From contig NZ_JACHEP010000009.1 in assembly GCF_014201465.1 (NCBI RefSeq), positions 39,062 through 103,061 of the forward strand: a DNA stretch of 64,000 nucleotides, in the 5' to 3' direction. The notes beneath the pieces are model-generated. The model searched no databases. It was not told the origin of the DNA and saw nothing but the letters and a program-made list of their open reading frames with translations. Below are positions 20,537 to 30,262 of the stretch, piece by piece. Position numbers and translations under genes: made by a program. Origin of the DNA: Anoxybacteroides tepidamans. GTDB taxonomy: Bacteria > Bacillota > Bacilli > Bacillales > Anoxybacillaceae. Position 1 is the first letter of the stretch; every line of letters begins with the position of its first letter.

Positions 20537-21997
20537 TTGGCAAAATCAAAAACAAAAAGTTATGTGTTGACGTTAAAACTAAAAACAGAAAGATGGCAAG
20601 AACATGTGCTTGAAAAGCGATTCGAAATCGCAAGAAAGTTATATAATGCTTGCTTGCGTGAATGTCTAAAGCGATATAAAAAATTACAACACGATCGCGA
20701 ATATAAACAAGTCATTCAACAACCAACATCAAAAGAAAAAAACAAAATACTAAATGAATTGTATCGTTTTTATGGTGTAACTGAATACGCCTTGCACGAT
20801 TTTATCAAGCCAATGCGATATCCTTTTAAAAAACACATAGATTCTCATACGGCGCAAAAGATCGCTACACGAGCGTGGTTGGCTTTTGAAAAATTGGCAT
20901 TTGGAAACGCCAATCAAGTGTATTTTAAAAAACAAAACGAAATGGATTCCGTAGAAAGCAAAACAAACGAAACAGGGATTCGTTTTAAAGATGGTCGCCT
21001 TTTATGGCATGAGCTATCTATTCCTGTTATTGTTCGTAAAAACGATATATACGCACATATCGCTTTGCAAGACCGAGTAAAATATTGCCGTATTGTTCGC
21101 AAACGAATCAGAGGAAAAATAAAATATGATATTCAGCTTATTCTTGAGGGCATCCCCCCTAAAAAAATGAATAAAGAAACAGGAAACATGAAGTATCCGC
21201 TTGGTCAAGGTGATGTTGGCATCGACATTGGAACGCAAACAATTGCTGTCTGTTCAACAAACGATGTCAAGTTGTTTATGCTTGCGCCAAGCGTAGAAAA
21301 CCTCGAAAAGCAGAAACGAGTGCTTCTTCGCAAACTAGACCGCCAAAGACGAGCAAATAACCCCCATAAATACAATGAAGATGGCACCATAAAAAAAGAA
21401 GACAACAAAGAAAAATGGATTTGGAGCAAAAACTATATAAAAACAAAAAATCAACTAGCTGAACTACAACGAAAGATGGCAGACAAAAGAAAACAAGACC
21501 ACCATCGACTAGCGAATTGGATGATTACGCTTGGTGATTGTTTCAAAGTAGAAACAATGAACTTTAAAGCACTTCAAAAAAGAGCCAAAGAAACAAAAGT
21601 CGATGCCAACGGAAAATACAAAAAGAAAAAACGATTTGGAAAAAGCATTGCGAATCGTGCGCCAAGTTTGTTTTTGAACATATTGAATCAAAAACTACAA
21701 TACGAAAATAAACCGCTTCATTTTGTTGATACATTCAGCGTAAAAGCAAGTCAATACGACCATCAAAACAACGAGTACAAAAAGAAAACACTTTCTCAAC
21801 GATGGCATGAAACAAATGGGTGTAAAATACAACGTGATTTATATAGCGCATTTTTAATCATGAACGTTAAAGATAACCGAAAAGAAATAGACCAACAAAA
21901 ATGTTTAGACAGATGGGATAGCTTTATCCATCTACACAATAAAGAAATGGAACGACTTCGTCTTCATCCATGTGTTGTAAGTAGCATGGGAGTTTAA
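20537..21997 (+). CDS. tnpB: TnpB-like RNA-guided nuclease, no visible zinc finger
   Basis: A 486-residue TnpB-like protein with three RuvC motifs: D in GIDIGTQTIAV, E in VETMNFKALQKR, and D in IQRDLYSAFLIMN. TTG start eight bases after AGGGAGGTG. The CxxC...CxxC zinc ribbon that usually separates RuvC II and III is not seen; that stretch reads ASQYDHQNNEYKKKTLSQRW. TnpB proteins use an RNA from the IS right end to cut DNA at donor sites. Confidence 0.85.
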   Translation: MAKSKTKSYVLTLKLKTERWQEHVLEKRFEIARKLYNACLRECLKRYKKLQHDREYKQVIQQPTSKEKNKILNELYRFYGVTEYALHDFIKPMRYPFKKHIDSHTAQKIATRAWLAFEKLAFGNANQVYFKKQNEMDSVESKTNETGIRFKDGRLLWHELSIPVIVRKNDIYAHIALQDRVKYCRIVRKRIRGKIKYDIQLILEGIPPKKMNKETGNMKYPLGQGDVGIDIGTQTIAVCSTNDVKLFMLAPSVENLEKQKRVLLRKLDRQRRANNPHKYNEDGTIKKEDNKEKWIWSKNYIKTKNQLAELQRKMADKRKQDHHRLANWMITLGDCFKVETMNFKALQKRAKETKVDANGKYKKKKRFGKSIANRAPSLFLNILNQKLQYENKPLHFVDTFSVKASQYDHQNNEYKKKTLSQRWHETNGCKIQRDLYSAFLIMNVKDNRKEIDQQKCLDRWDSFIHLHNKEMERLRLHPCVVSSMGV

Positions 21998-22165
21998 ATC
22001 GTGTTCAGCGTCTTGAATCGGGCGCACAGGGCGCAAAGCACTCGTGAAGTGTTTGCCCATGAAAGTCTTGCGGAACAAGGGTGAGTTCTGCACGCAGGTG
22101 TACGAGAAACCCTTTTGTACGCAAGAACCCCGTGACTTTAGTCGTTGGGAGATTCAGTATCTAGA
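21998..22165 (+). ncRNA. candidate omega RNA / IS right-end region
   Basis: The stretch after tnpB is GC-rich, with several self-complementary pieces (for example around 22036-22060 and 22127-22148), and ends at the IS right end. In related elements the omega RNA scaffold covers the tnpB 3' end and right end and its guide is the flanking host DNA (here starting near 22165). Assigned by position only; no folding was done. Confidence 0.4.
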
Positions 22166-22219
22166 AAAACGGATGTTGAAAAATAAACGGGCAAAGGAAG
22201 CAAGTGTGTAAACTTGCTA

Positions 22220-22234
22220 TTGCTAGGCTAGCAA
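22220..22234. promoter_or_regulatory. palindrome upstream of the beta-glucosidase
   Basis: TTGCTAG-G-CTAGCAA is a perfect 15-base palindrome about 90 bases upstream of the glycosidase start. A second G-rich hairpin (GGGAGCA...TGCTCTCC) lies at 22261-22283. Either could be a control site for the sugar gene; no matching regulator is in the window. Confidence 0.35.
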
Positions 22235-22304
22235 AGGTTATTTGTGGTAAACTAATGAGGGGGAGCACGGGGAGTTGCTCTCCTTGTTTATTATGGGCAT
22301 ATAG

Positions 22305-23753
<1,449 letters not shown>

Positions 23754-23824
23754 TTGTAAAGGGCATCTTTGCCAATGGAAGCGGTCAATGAACGAAAAAG
23801 GCGAGCAGCGATAGGTGTTGTTTT

Positions 23825-23873
23825 CTAGAAACATAAAAACAACAAACAGCCTCTAGATGGGGCTGTTTTTTAT
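23825..23873 (+). repeat. duplicated terminator element, copy A
   Basis: A stretch of about 49 bases starting CTAGAAACATAAAAACAAC and ending in the hairpin ACAGCC...GGCTGT plus T run. It recurs with one substitution at 29406-29454. Copy A follows the glycosidase and may terminate it. Confidence 0.8.
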
Positions 23874-23891
23874 TATTGTAACCGAGAAGCC

Positions 23892-23916
23892 CCCACTTCC
23901 GCTGCAGGCAAGTGGG
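23892..23916. other. small hairpin in the intergenic gap
   Basis: CCCACTT (23892-23898) pairs with AAGTGGG (23910-23916). It resembles the hairpins at IS200/IS605 ends but no second end is nearby. Otherwise the 23754-24084 gap holds only the repeat copy A and the AbiE control region. Confidence 0.35.
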
Positions 23917-23955
23917 AGAGGAGGTCTAAAAATAATAATAGAAATTTTATTTATT

Positions 23956-24058
23956 GTCGGCATATAATAATAAATGCATGCGCTAAGAAAAAAGAGGAAT
24001 ATTTCGAACAATTGAGAATAAGTATATTAAACGTTTGCAATTAATAATAAATGCCGAC
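23956..24058. promoter_or_regulatory. candidate AbiEi operator
   Basis: GTCGGCAT (23956-23963) is mirrored by ATGCCGAC (24051-24058), and TAATAATAAATGC occurs as a direct repeat inside each end. AbiEi antitoxins are known to bind inverted repeats upstream of their own operon; this spacing just before abiEi fits that role by inference. Confidence 0.45.
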
Positions 24059-24084
24059 CTTTAGGTAAAAAAAGTGGTGATACA

Positions 24085-24693
24085 ATGAGTAGAGAAGTGA
24101 ACAAGCTCATAAAAGATATTTTTGCGCGGAAAAAAGGAATTGCTAGGACAGAAGACTTAACGAGAGAAGGAGTAAGCAAATATTATATTCGAAAGTACGA
24201 GCAAAGTGGAGAAATCATTAGGATAAAACGAGGGATTTATCGTTATGCTGAGTTTGAAAATGATCAACATGCCGAAATGATTGAAGTAGCGAAAGTGATC
24301 CCGAATGGTGTTCTTTGTCTTTTGTCGGCATTGTCTTTTTATGAGTTAACCACCTATAATCCGTGGGAATATCAAATCGCTATTGAAAGAAAATCAAGGA
24401 AACCGAGATTACCAGATTATCCACCAATTAAAGTTTTTTACTTTTCAAAAAAACAGTTTGAATATGGAATGGAAGAAGTGGAGGTAGGCGGCCATAAAAT
24501 AAGTATCTATAATCGTGAAAAAACAATTTGCGATATTATTCGATACAGAGAAAAAATAGGGATCGATTTAATGAAAGAAGGCTTGCGAAATTATTTGCAA
24601 AGTCCGGAAAAAAATATCAATAAATTGATGGAATGTGCGGAAGTAATGCGCGTCAAGACGGTTTTACTCAAATACTTAGAGGTGCTTTTGTAA
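24085..24693 (+). CDS. AbiEi-like antitoxin
   Basis: A 202-residue protein with an N-terminal winged-helix (IKDIFARKKGIARTEDL ... YIRKYEQSGEIIRIKRGIY) and the AbiEi C-terminal domain (ISIYNREKTICDIIRYR). In AbiE type IV toxin-antitoxin systems it represses its own promoter and neutralises AbiEii without binding it directly. The stop TAATG overlaps the toxin start, which indicates translational coupling. Confidence 0.85.
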   Translation: MSREVNKLIKDIFARKKGIARTEDLTREGVSKYYIRKYEQSGEIIRIKRGIYRYAEFENDQHAEMIEVAKVIPNGVLCLLSALSFYELTTYNPWEYQIAIERKSRKPRLPDYPPIKVFYFSKKQFEYGMEEVEVGGHKISIYNREKTICDIIRYREKIGIDLMKEGLRNYLQSPEKNINKLMECAEVMRVKTVLLKYLEVLL

Positions 24694-25604
24694 TGGGAGA
24701 TGTGAAAAATATACCTGCATCAGTTAGCGAACGATTAAAAAATATTGCTAAACAAAGCGGGAAAACCTTTGATTCCATTTTACTGCTATATTTTCAAGAA
24801 AGGTTGCTATATCGGCTTTCTATTTCCCGCTATCGGGAACAATTTGTTTTAAAGGGCGGTCTCTTTTTGTTTTCTCTAACACAATTCAAATCTAGACCAA
24901 CGAAAGATATCGATTTTTTAGCCAGACAAATTTCGAATGATATTCAATATATCAAGTCTGCGTTTGAGTCTGTTTGTGCGTTACCTGTGGAAGAGGATGG
25001 AGTCGAATTTGATGTAAATGGCATTACTGCTGAACGAATCAAAGAGGGTGCTAATTATGAAGGGGTACGTATTAAAATCCTAGCATCACTTGGTAGAATG
25101 AAGAAGCAATTACAGCTAGATATTGGGTTTGGTGATGTGGTTATTCCAAAATCACAAGATATACAATATCCTACTTTGCTAAATATGCAACCTCCAGAAA
25201 TTCGAGTCTATTCAACTTATTCAGTGATAGCTGAAAAATTCGAGGCAATGATTTCATTATCAGTTGTGAATAGCAGAATGAAGGATTTTTATGATATTTT
25301 CACGCTTTTATCAACCGAGAATTTTGATGGACGTGTTTTGTGGGAGGCAATCTTTGAAACGTTTCAAAGACGTGGGACGAATTTAGAAAAAGAGCACCCT
25401 ATATTTTCTCCTTCTTTTGTAGAAGATGAAGGAAGAATAAAGCAGTGGAAGGCATTTTTACGAAGGATAGGTGTGCAAGAAAATTTAGCGTTCTCCTTAG
25501 TAATGGGAAGAATTAGGGATTTTCTTTTTCCGATATATGACTCCATTTTACATGAAACGGAGTTTTTTAAAACGTGGAATCGCCAAACTTTTCAATGGGA
25601 GTAA
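24693..25604 (+). CDS. AbiEii-like nucleotidyltransferase toxin
   Basis: A 303-residue protein of the AbiEii/AbiGii family. Nucleotidyltransferase marks are FVLKGGLFLFSL, the RPTKDIDFLAR catalytic aspartates, and LQLDIGFGD; a late FYDIFTLL helix is also family-typical. AbiE toxins cause growth arrest and abort phage infection. The earlier in-frame ATG at 24633 lies inside abiEi, so I use 24693. Confidence 0.87.
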   Translation: MGDVKNIPASVSERLKNIAKQSGKTFDSILLLYFQERLLYRLSISRYREQFVLKGGLFLFSLTQFKSRPTKDIDFLARQISNDIQYIKSAFESVCALPVEEDGVEFDVNGITAERIKEGANYEGVRIKILASLGRMKKQLQLDIGFGDVVIPKSQDIQYPTLLNMQPPEIRVYSTYSVIAEKFEAMISLSVVNSRMKDFYDIFTLLSTENFDGRVLWEAIFETFQRRGTNLEKEHPIFSPSFVEDEGRIKQWKAFLRRIGVQENLAFSLVMGRIRDFLFPIYDSILHETEFFKTWNRQTFQWE

Positions 25605-25795
25605 TTTTACATTTCCATTCGCTTTTCCTTATTCGCTTAAACGATTCGCTTTCACTTTCGCTTCGGAAAGGGCAGGGCTTCCTGTTCTTTTTTGTTTTTT
25701 AAAATCATAGATAACGAATTTTGTCGAATTTGTTCACACGAAAGTTATCTAGTAGTAAAATAAAGGAAAGATAGAAGCTGCAGGAGGGTAACATC

Positions 25796-26254
25796 ATGGA
25801 TTCCATTCAATTTCAAGATAAAGTGTCGTTTATATGGGCGAATGCAGATTTATTGCGCGGAGATTATAAACAATCGGAATACGGAAAAGTCATTCTGCCT
25901 TTGACCGTGATTCGGCGTATTGATGCGGTGCTAGAGCCGACAAAAGAAGCGGTTCTTTCGCAATTGGAAGAATTAAAAGCGATGGGAATGACGATTGAAG
26001 ACGGGGATTTTTTACTTCAACAAGCAGCGGAACAGCCTTTTTACAATACGTCGAATTTTACGCTTAAAAAGTTACTGGAAAACTTTATTCGCTCCAAAAC
26101 CCCGCAGGCATTAAAAAGCTTCCTAGCAACAAAAAACTCCAACGAACAGCTATTTAAGCGGCTATTTACGGACAAAGACTTTCAAGAAACGGTGCTGCAT
26201 GCGTTCTTAAATGAGGTGTATGAGGCGGCGCGAAGCATCGAAATAGAGGAATAA
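25796..26254 (+). pseudogene. type I restriction remnant (HsdM N-terminus joined to another end)
   Basis: The first 90 or so residues are a HsdM N-terminal domain (FIWANADLLRGDYKQSEYGK, ILPLTVIRRIDAVLEPTK). After FTLKKLLENF the sequence changes and ends in FKRLFTDKDFQETVLHAFLNEVYE, a tail I associate with HsdR-like subunits. No methyltransferase motifs (NPPF) or helicase core remain. The ORF is open and has a good ribosome site (GGAGGG), so a short product may be made, but it cannot be a working methylase. Confidence 0.6.
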
Positions 26255-26315
26255 ATTTGATAAAGTCCTAGCTTTGGAAATGCTAGGGCTATTCATTATG
26301 AAACGGAGGAAAGGC

Positions 26316-26594
26316 ATGGACGAGCTACTGCGTTGTATTGAAGAATATCTTACCGGCAAATTATCGGCAGAACAATTTTCTTACGATTTCCCTTCTATAT
26401 ACTTTCAGTTTCTTGAAGAAATCATAGATGAACAGTACATCGACGCATTTGATGATATTTCAGAAGCATGTGGCTGGTACGAACCAGATCCGATTCATAG
26501 AATAGATTGCGATGAATACATCGGGGCAGAAGAGTTGAGAAAAACAGTAGAAGAAAAATACAGTTTCATTAAAAATTTTTTAGATGTTGAATAG
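26316..26594 (+). CDS. hypothetical acidic protein, immunity-protein-like
   Basis: A 92-residue acidic protein (DELLRCIEEYLTGKLSAEQF; CGWYEPDPIHR). I use ATG 26316 after GGAGGAAAGGC. Its size, charge and EEYLTGKLSAEQF start resemble immunity proteins of contact-dependent toxins, but no toxin gene is next to it. Function not established. A hairpin (CCTAGC...GCTAGG) at about 26267-26288 lies just upstream. Confidence 0.5.
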   Translation: MDELLRCIEEYLTGKLSAEQFSYDFPSIYFQFLEEIIDEQYIDAFDDISEACGWYEPDPIHRIDCDEYIGAEELRKTVEEKYSFIKNFLDVE

Positions 26595-26715
26595 TTAGAC
26601 GTCGTTCCTATACACGTCCCTAAGATGTACCTAATTGGTTTACATAGCGAAAAAAGCATAATCAATAATTCATTTACAAAAATAAATTTATCATGTTAAT
26701 ATTATTGTGTAATGT

Positions 26716-26744
26716 ATTTTATTAACGTAATACGTTAATAAAAT
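26716..26744. promoter_or_regulatory. perfect palindrome upstream of higB-like gene
   Basis: Two 13-base arms, ATTTTATTAACGT and ACGTTAATAAAAT, are separated by AAT, making a perfect 29-base palindrome 16 bases before the toxin start. It is well placed to be the operator bound by the helix-turn-helix antitoxin. Confidence 0.7.
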
Positions 26745-26760
26745 GTTGTAGGGGTCGGAA

Positions 26761-27102
26761 ATGGATATTTCGTTCAAAAACAAAAAAATGGAAAAAGTGC
26801 TTAATTCCAATTCAGCAATGCAAAAAGAATATGGTCAGCTGACAAGAAAAATTCAACAAAGGCTAGCCGAATTAAGAGCAGCTCCTTGCTTAAATGATAT
26901 TAGTCATTTACCACCTCCTCGCCTTCATCAACTAGAAGGTGAAAGAGATGAGCAATTTGCTGTTGATGTAAAACACCCTTTTCGAATAGTCTTTGTTCCT
27001 AATCATGATCCTATTCCTAGAAAACCCGACGGAGGAATAGATCGTTCAATGGTTACGGCGATCAAAATTATTGAAGTTGGAGTGGATTACCATGGTAAAT
27101 AA
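26761..27102 (+). CDS. HigB/RelE-like toxin
   Basis: A 113-residue protein of the RelE/HigB superfamily of mRNA interferases: MQKEYGQLTRKIQQRLAEL helix, LHQLEGERDEQFAVDV strand region and HPFRIVFVPNH, with basic residues typical of the active face. Its 3' end overlaps the partner gene by 11 bases. Toxin-first order fits HigBA systems. Confidence 0.75.
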   Translation: MDISFKNKKMEKVLNSNSAMQKEYGQLTRKIQQRLAELRAAPCLNDISHLPPPRLHQLEGERDEQFAVDVKHPFRIVFVPNHDPIPRKPDGGIDRSMVTAIKIIEVGVDYHGK

Positions 27103-28189
27103 ATTTAATCCTGATTATATCATTCCTCCTGGAGAAACTTTAGCTGAGCTACTGGACTATTATGGAATGACACAAGCTGAATTAGCCAATAGAATTGGTA
27201 AAACAACAAAAACTGTAAATGAAATTATTAAAGGTAAAGCACCTATTACTCCGGAAACAGCTTTGCAGTTGGAAAAAGTTTTCAACGTGAGTGCAGCTTT
27301 TTGGAACAATCTTGAAAGCAATTATCGTCAATTATTGGCGAAAAAAGCGGAAAATGAACATCTCCAAAGGCAAATAGACCAGTTAGAAAAATTTCCGATC
27401 ACATTTATGACTAAAAATAGGTGGATAGAAAAACATACTGATGAAATAAAGCAACTTGAAGAATTGTTTAAGTTTTTTGGTGTGGCCTCGTTTGAAGCTT
27501 TCGAAAAAGTATGTCAAATAAGATTGTCTAATCCAGATACGGCATTTAGACAAACGGGTGCTTTTGAGATAAACCGAGAATCTGTTGCTGTTTGGTTAAG
27601 AAGGGGGGAGATATTAGCGCGTGAGATCGAGTGTGAACCTTATAATGAAAAAAAATTTAAAGAAGCATTATTGGAAATTAGAAAATTTACGTCGGAAACC
27701 CCAGATATTTTTGTCCCTAAGTTGGTTAGATTATGTTCGCAATGTGGTGTAGCTGTTGTTTTTGTTCCCGAAACTCCAAAAAGCCGTGTTAGCGGAGCTA
27801 CTAAATGGTTAAATCCACAGAAAGCGCTAATCCAACTTAGCTTTCGGTACAGAAGAAATGATTCTCTATGGTTTACATTTTTTCATGAGGCTGGACACAT
27901 TTTGCTTCACAGTAAAAAAGAAACATTTGTTGATCTCGAAGACAATAACGAGAAGGGGGATTTAGAAGAAGAAGCTAATCAGTTTGCGGCCAACTTTTTA
28001 ATTTCTCCATCAAAATATAAAAAATTTATTGAAGCGAATGATTTTTCAACACAATCTATCTGTTCATTTGCAGACGAATTACAAATTGCCCCTGGAATTG
28101 TGGTAGGTAGACTCCAGCATGATGGTATAATTCCTTTTCGATCTATACTGAATAAATTAAAAATTTCTTATCGATGGGATAATGAATAG
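27092..28189 (+). CDS. HigA-like antitoxin fused to an ImmA/IrrE-type peptidase
   Basis: A 365-residue fusion. Residues about 10-80 form an XRE helix-turn-helix of HigA type (GETLAELLDYYGMTQAELAN, AFWNNLESNYRQ). Residues about 200-330 hold a zinc-peptidase domain with FFHEAGHILLH and a downstream Glu-rich EEEANQFAANFLI, as in ImmA/IrrE proteins. A middle coiled linker joins them. Expected to bind DNA at the 26716-26744 palindrome and neutralise the toxin; the peptidase could degrade it or another repressor (inference). Confidence 0.8.
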   Translation: MVNKFNPDYIIPPGETLAELLDYYGMTQAELANRIGKTTKTVNEIIKGKAPITPETALQLEKVFNVSAAFWNNLESNYRQLLAKKAENEHLQRQIDQLEKFPITFMTKNRWIEKHTDEIKQLEELFKFFGVASFEAFEKVCQIRLSNPDTAFRQTGAFEINRESVAVWLRRGEILAREIECEPYNEKKFKEALLEIRKFTSETPDIFVPKLVRLCSQCGVAVVFVPETPKSRVSGATKWLNPQKALIQLSFRYRRNDSLWFTFFHEAGHILLHSKKETFVDLEDNNEKGDLEEEANQFAANFLISPSKYKKFIEANDFSTQSICSFADELQIAPGIVVGRLQHDGIIPFRSILNKLKISYRWDNE

Positions 28190-28191
28190 AG

Positions 28192-28232
28192 AAAGCTCTG
28201 CCTCAAGAGAGAGGGAGCTTTTATTTTTTAGA
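28192..28232 (+). terminator. terminator after the toxin-antitoxin pair
   Basis: AAGCTCT and AGGGAGCTT form a stem followed by TTATTTTTT. The stem has one imperfect position. Confidence 0.5.
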
Positions 28233-28249
28233 GCTTTTTTGATAGATAT

Positions 28250-29279
28250 TCACTTTCTCTCCGCAGCTACCCGCCTTTTAGCTACTTCACGCTCTTTCCA
28301 AGGAATAATTTTTCCCTCAACGTATGTAATATCAGACGTTTTCATCCGATAAACATCTGCTTGTTGCAGCGCATCATTCGTAAACGTGCCTGATGTAATA
28401 AACCAAGTGGCAACACAGCGATGGTTTTTTTAGCGCTGTCAAGCTCTCTCATTTCTTTCACAGTTATTTGATTTTTAGATTTATAACGATGTTTTACTTG
28501 AACAGCAATCTTTACCCCATCAGATTTATTCGTTAAAACCATATCGACACCACCGTCTTTTGCTTCCGGTGTTTTCACTGGTTTGTAACCGATTGCTTTA
28601 AAATAAAGAAATACAAGTTGTTCAAATTCAAGATCGGATAACTGATTCAGCGGTTGTATTTGCTAATTGAATTTTGAGCCACTCCGATTACATCCTTGTG
28701 AGCCACTTAAAAATTGACAAATGGTAAATCTGGGGCGTCTTGACATGTAGCCTCTAGAGGCATGATTTCACTCGAAAGGCGACACATCAAGGTGTTTCGA
28801 TAGGCAACAAGCCTATCATGCCTCTCACTCCATATCAAGACGGTGTTTTCGCTGGAAATGGAGTGGCTCACGTTTTTACGAGCGAAGTGGCTCAATTTTA
28901 TGTTAGCAAAAACAGGTAACTGCAAAATCATATCATCCGAACGAATGTTGTATTTTCGTGCTCGATCACTTGAAGAAGAGGGAGTTGCTTCGGCTGTTCG
29001 CTGCCTAGATGAAGGCAGTTTGTCAGTTTTTTTCATACTCTTTTTTTGCGGAAGTCCTGTATACGGATTTTTATTTTTGTTTTCTTTTTTGCGCATGTCA
29101 GGCACATAAGATGCGGCTTTTGCTCCTAAAGCTACAGACATAAAAATAACAGCTATTAAGAAATAAAAACTGAGATGAAACTGCCACCATATGCTAAATC
29201 CGCATAAAAAGACAAGACCGCTCACCGCTCCAAAAACAGTATCTTTTCTTTGTTTTTTTGTTTGCTTTGGCAATTTCAT
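28250..29279 (-). pseudogene. membrane-anchored Mrr-like endonuclease, broken
   Basis: Reading leftward: a start at 29279 after AAAAGGAGA, two membrane helices, a lysine-rich linker, YNIRSDDMILQLPV, then an inserted 252-base element. Beyond it the gene resumes (LNQLSDLEFEQLVFLYFKAIGY, GGVDMVL, IAVQVKHRYKS, the D...QxK nuclease core). A one-base shift in an A run near 28430 throws the last 60 residues (WFITSGTFTND ... WKEREVAKRR) into another frame. It is a paralogue of the intact gene at 45074-45760. Confidence 0.85.
28659..28910. mobile_element. short non-coding insertion (MITE or IS21-like remnant)
   Basis: Bounded by imperfect inverted ends starting TTTGCTAA and leading to TTTTGAGCCACT / AATTGAGCCACT. 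The motif TGAGCCAC is repeated at both ends (28675-28682 and 28708-28715; as GTGGCTCA at 28863-28870 and 28887-28894), similar to the repeated end-boxes of IS21-type elements. No transposase is encoded. It splits the Mrr-like gene. Confidence 0.65.
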
Positions 29280-29405
29280 TTCTCCTTTTCAAAAGATTTA
29301 TACATAAATTTTACCATGTTGTTTTCTGTCATGTCTCTATCTTTTAATGATGGATTGAAACGAAGAAGATGAATTTTTGTAGAGAGTAACGACAACCCCT
29401 GTTTG

Positions 29406-29454
29406 CTAGAAACATAAAAACAACAAACAGCCTCTGGATGGGGCTGTTTTTTTA
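29406..29454 (+). repeat. duplicated terminator element, copy B
   Basis: The second copy of the 49-base stretch at 23825-23873, differing by A/G at one position and by one extra T in the T run. The hairpin AACAGCC...GGCTGTT with T run is intact. It lies just upstream of the cas operon. Confidence 0.8.
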
Positions 29455-29533
29455 TGAAAAATGTTTATATTTGACAAAAAACGACAACATTTTCCGTTTC
29501 TTTTCGATAAAATGAAGTAGAAGGAGGTGTAGT

Positions 29534-30262
29534 ATGAGAATCATTTGTTCATTTCAAGTGAAAAAAATACCGCTTCATTATCGGATGGCGATTGTTTCAA
29601 TCCTTAAAGAAAGTATACGAGCATCCAGTGAGGAGTATTACGAGCGGCTATACGCTCAAGCAAATGCAACAAAACCTTTCGTTTTCTCGCCTTTTTTGAA
29701 AAACTTTCACTTCAAAGGCAATGAAATTGAGTTAGAGGAACTACGCGTTACTATTAGCTCGCCTGATTATGAGTTTTTACTTCATGTGTATAACGGTTTG
29801 CAAAGTAAAAAAAGGTTTGAATATAAAGGATACGAATTTATTCGGAGAAAAACAGTAATGGGAGATGAAAAAAAGATTACATCATCTACTGTTGTCTTTC
29901 GAACGCTCTCGCCTTTGTTAGTAGAAGATGAAAACAAATCGCCAATTGCACCAGATGACAAGAATTATGAAAAACATATCAATTATTTAGCCGATACGAT
30001 TTTATATGAATACCGTGGCAAAGGATTATGCAGACCGTTAACGATACGACCTATTCGATTTAAAAAGACGGTTATCAAAGAATCTAATCATCAATTTGCT
30101 GAAAAGTATGGGGAAGAACAACATTTATTTTTTACCACCTATCACGGTTTGTTTAAGGTAAGTGGGGATCCTGCTGATTTACAATTACTTTATCAGCTTG
30201 GTTTGTCCAAACGGCGCAATCAAGGATTTGGAATGCTTGAAGTAGAGGAGGTGAGGGAATGA
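29534..30262 (+). CDS. cas6: Cas6 CRISPR RNA endoribonuclease
   Basis: A 242-residue Cas6 with two ferredoxin-like halves and the glycine-rich C-terminal loop GLSKRRNQGFGMLEV. It cuts the repeat RNA to leave an eight-base 5' handle. First gene of the operon, with AGAAGGAGGTG ribosome site. Its stop overlaps the cas8b start (ATGA). Confidence 0.92.
   Translation: MRIICSFQVKKIPLHYRMAIVSILKESIRASSEEYYERLYAQANATKPFVFSPFLKNFHFKGNEIELEELRVTISSPDYEFLLHVYNGLQSKKRFEYKGYEFIRRKTVMGDEKKITSSTVVFRTLSPLLVEDENKSPIAPDDKNYEKHINYLADTILYEYRGKGLCRPLTIRPIRFKKTVIKESNHQFAEKYGEEQHLFFTTYHGLFKVSGDPADLQLLYQLGLSKRRNQGFGMLEVEEVRE

Larger units (their letters stand above)
20010..22165 (+). mobile_element. IS200/IS605-family insertion sequence
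   Basis: Contains tnpA and tnpB in the same direction. The left end holds a small hairpin (CCCCTGCCTAAAGGCTAGGG near 20013-20032) and the right end a matching subterminal hairpin region (CCCCGTGACTTTAGTCGTTGGG near 22127-22148). As usual for this family there are no inverted terminal repeats and no target duplication, so the exact ends are estimated. Confidence 0.8.

Noticed and set aside
29465..29520. TTGACA at about 29469 as a -35 box for the cas operon
   Set aside because: No -10 box at 16-18 bases distance; the next TA-rich stretch is about 30 bases away.
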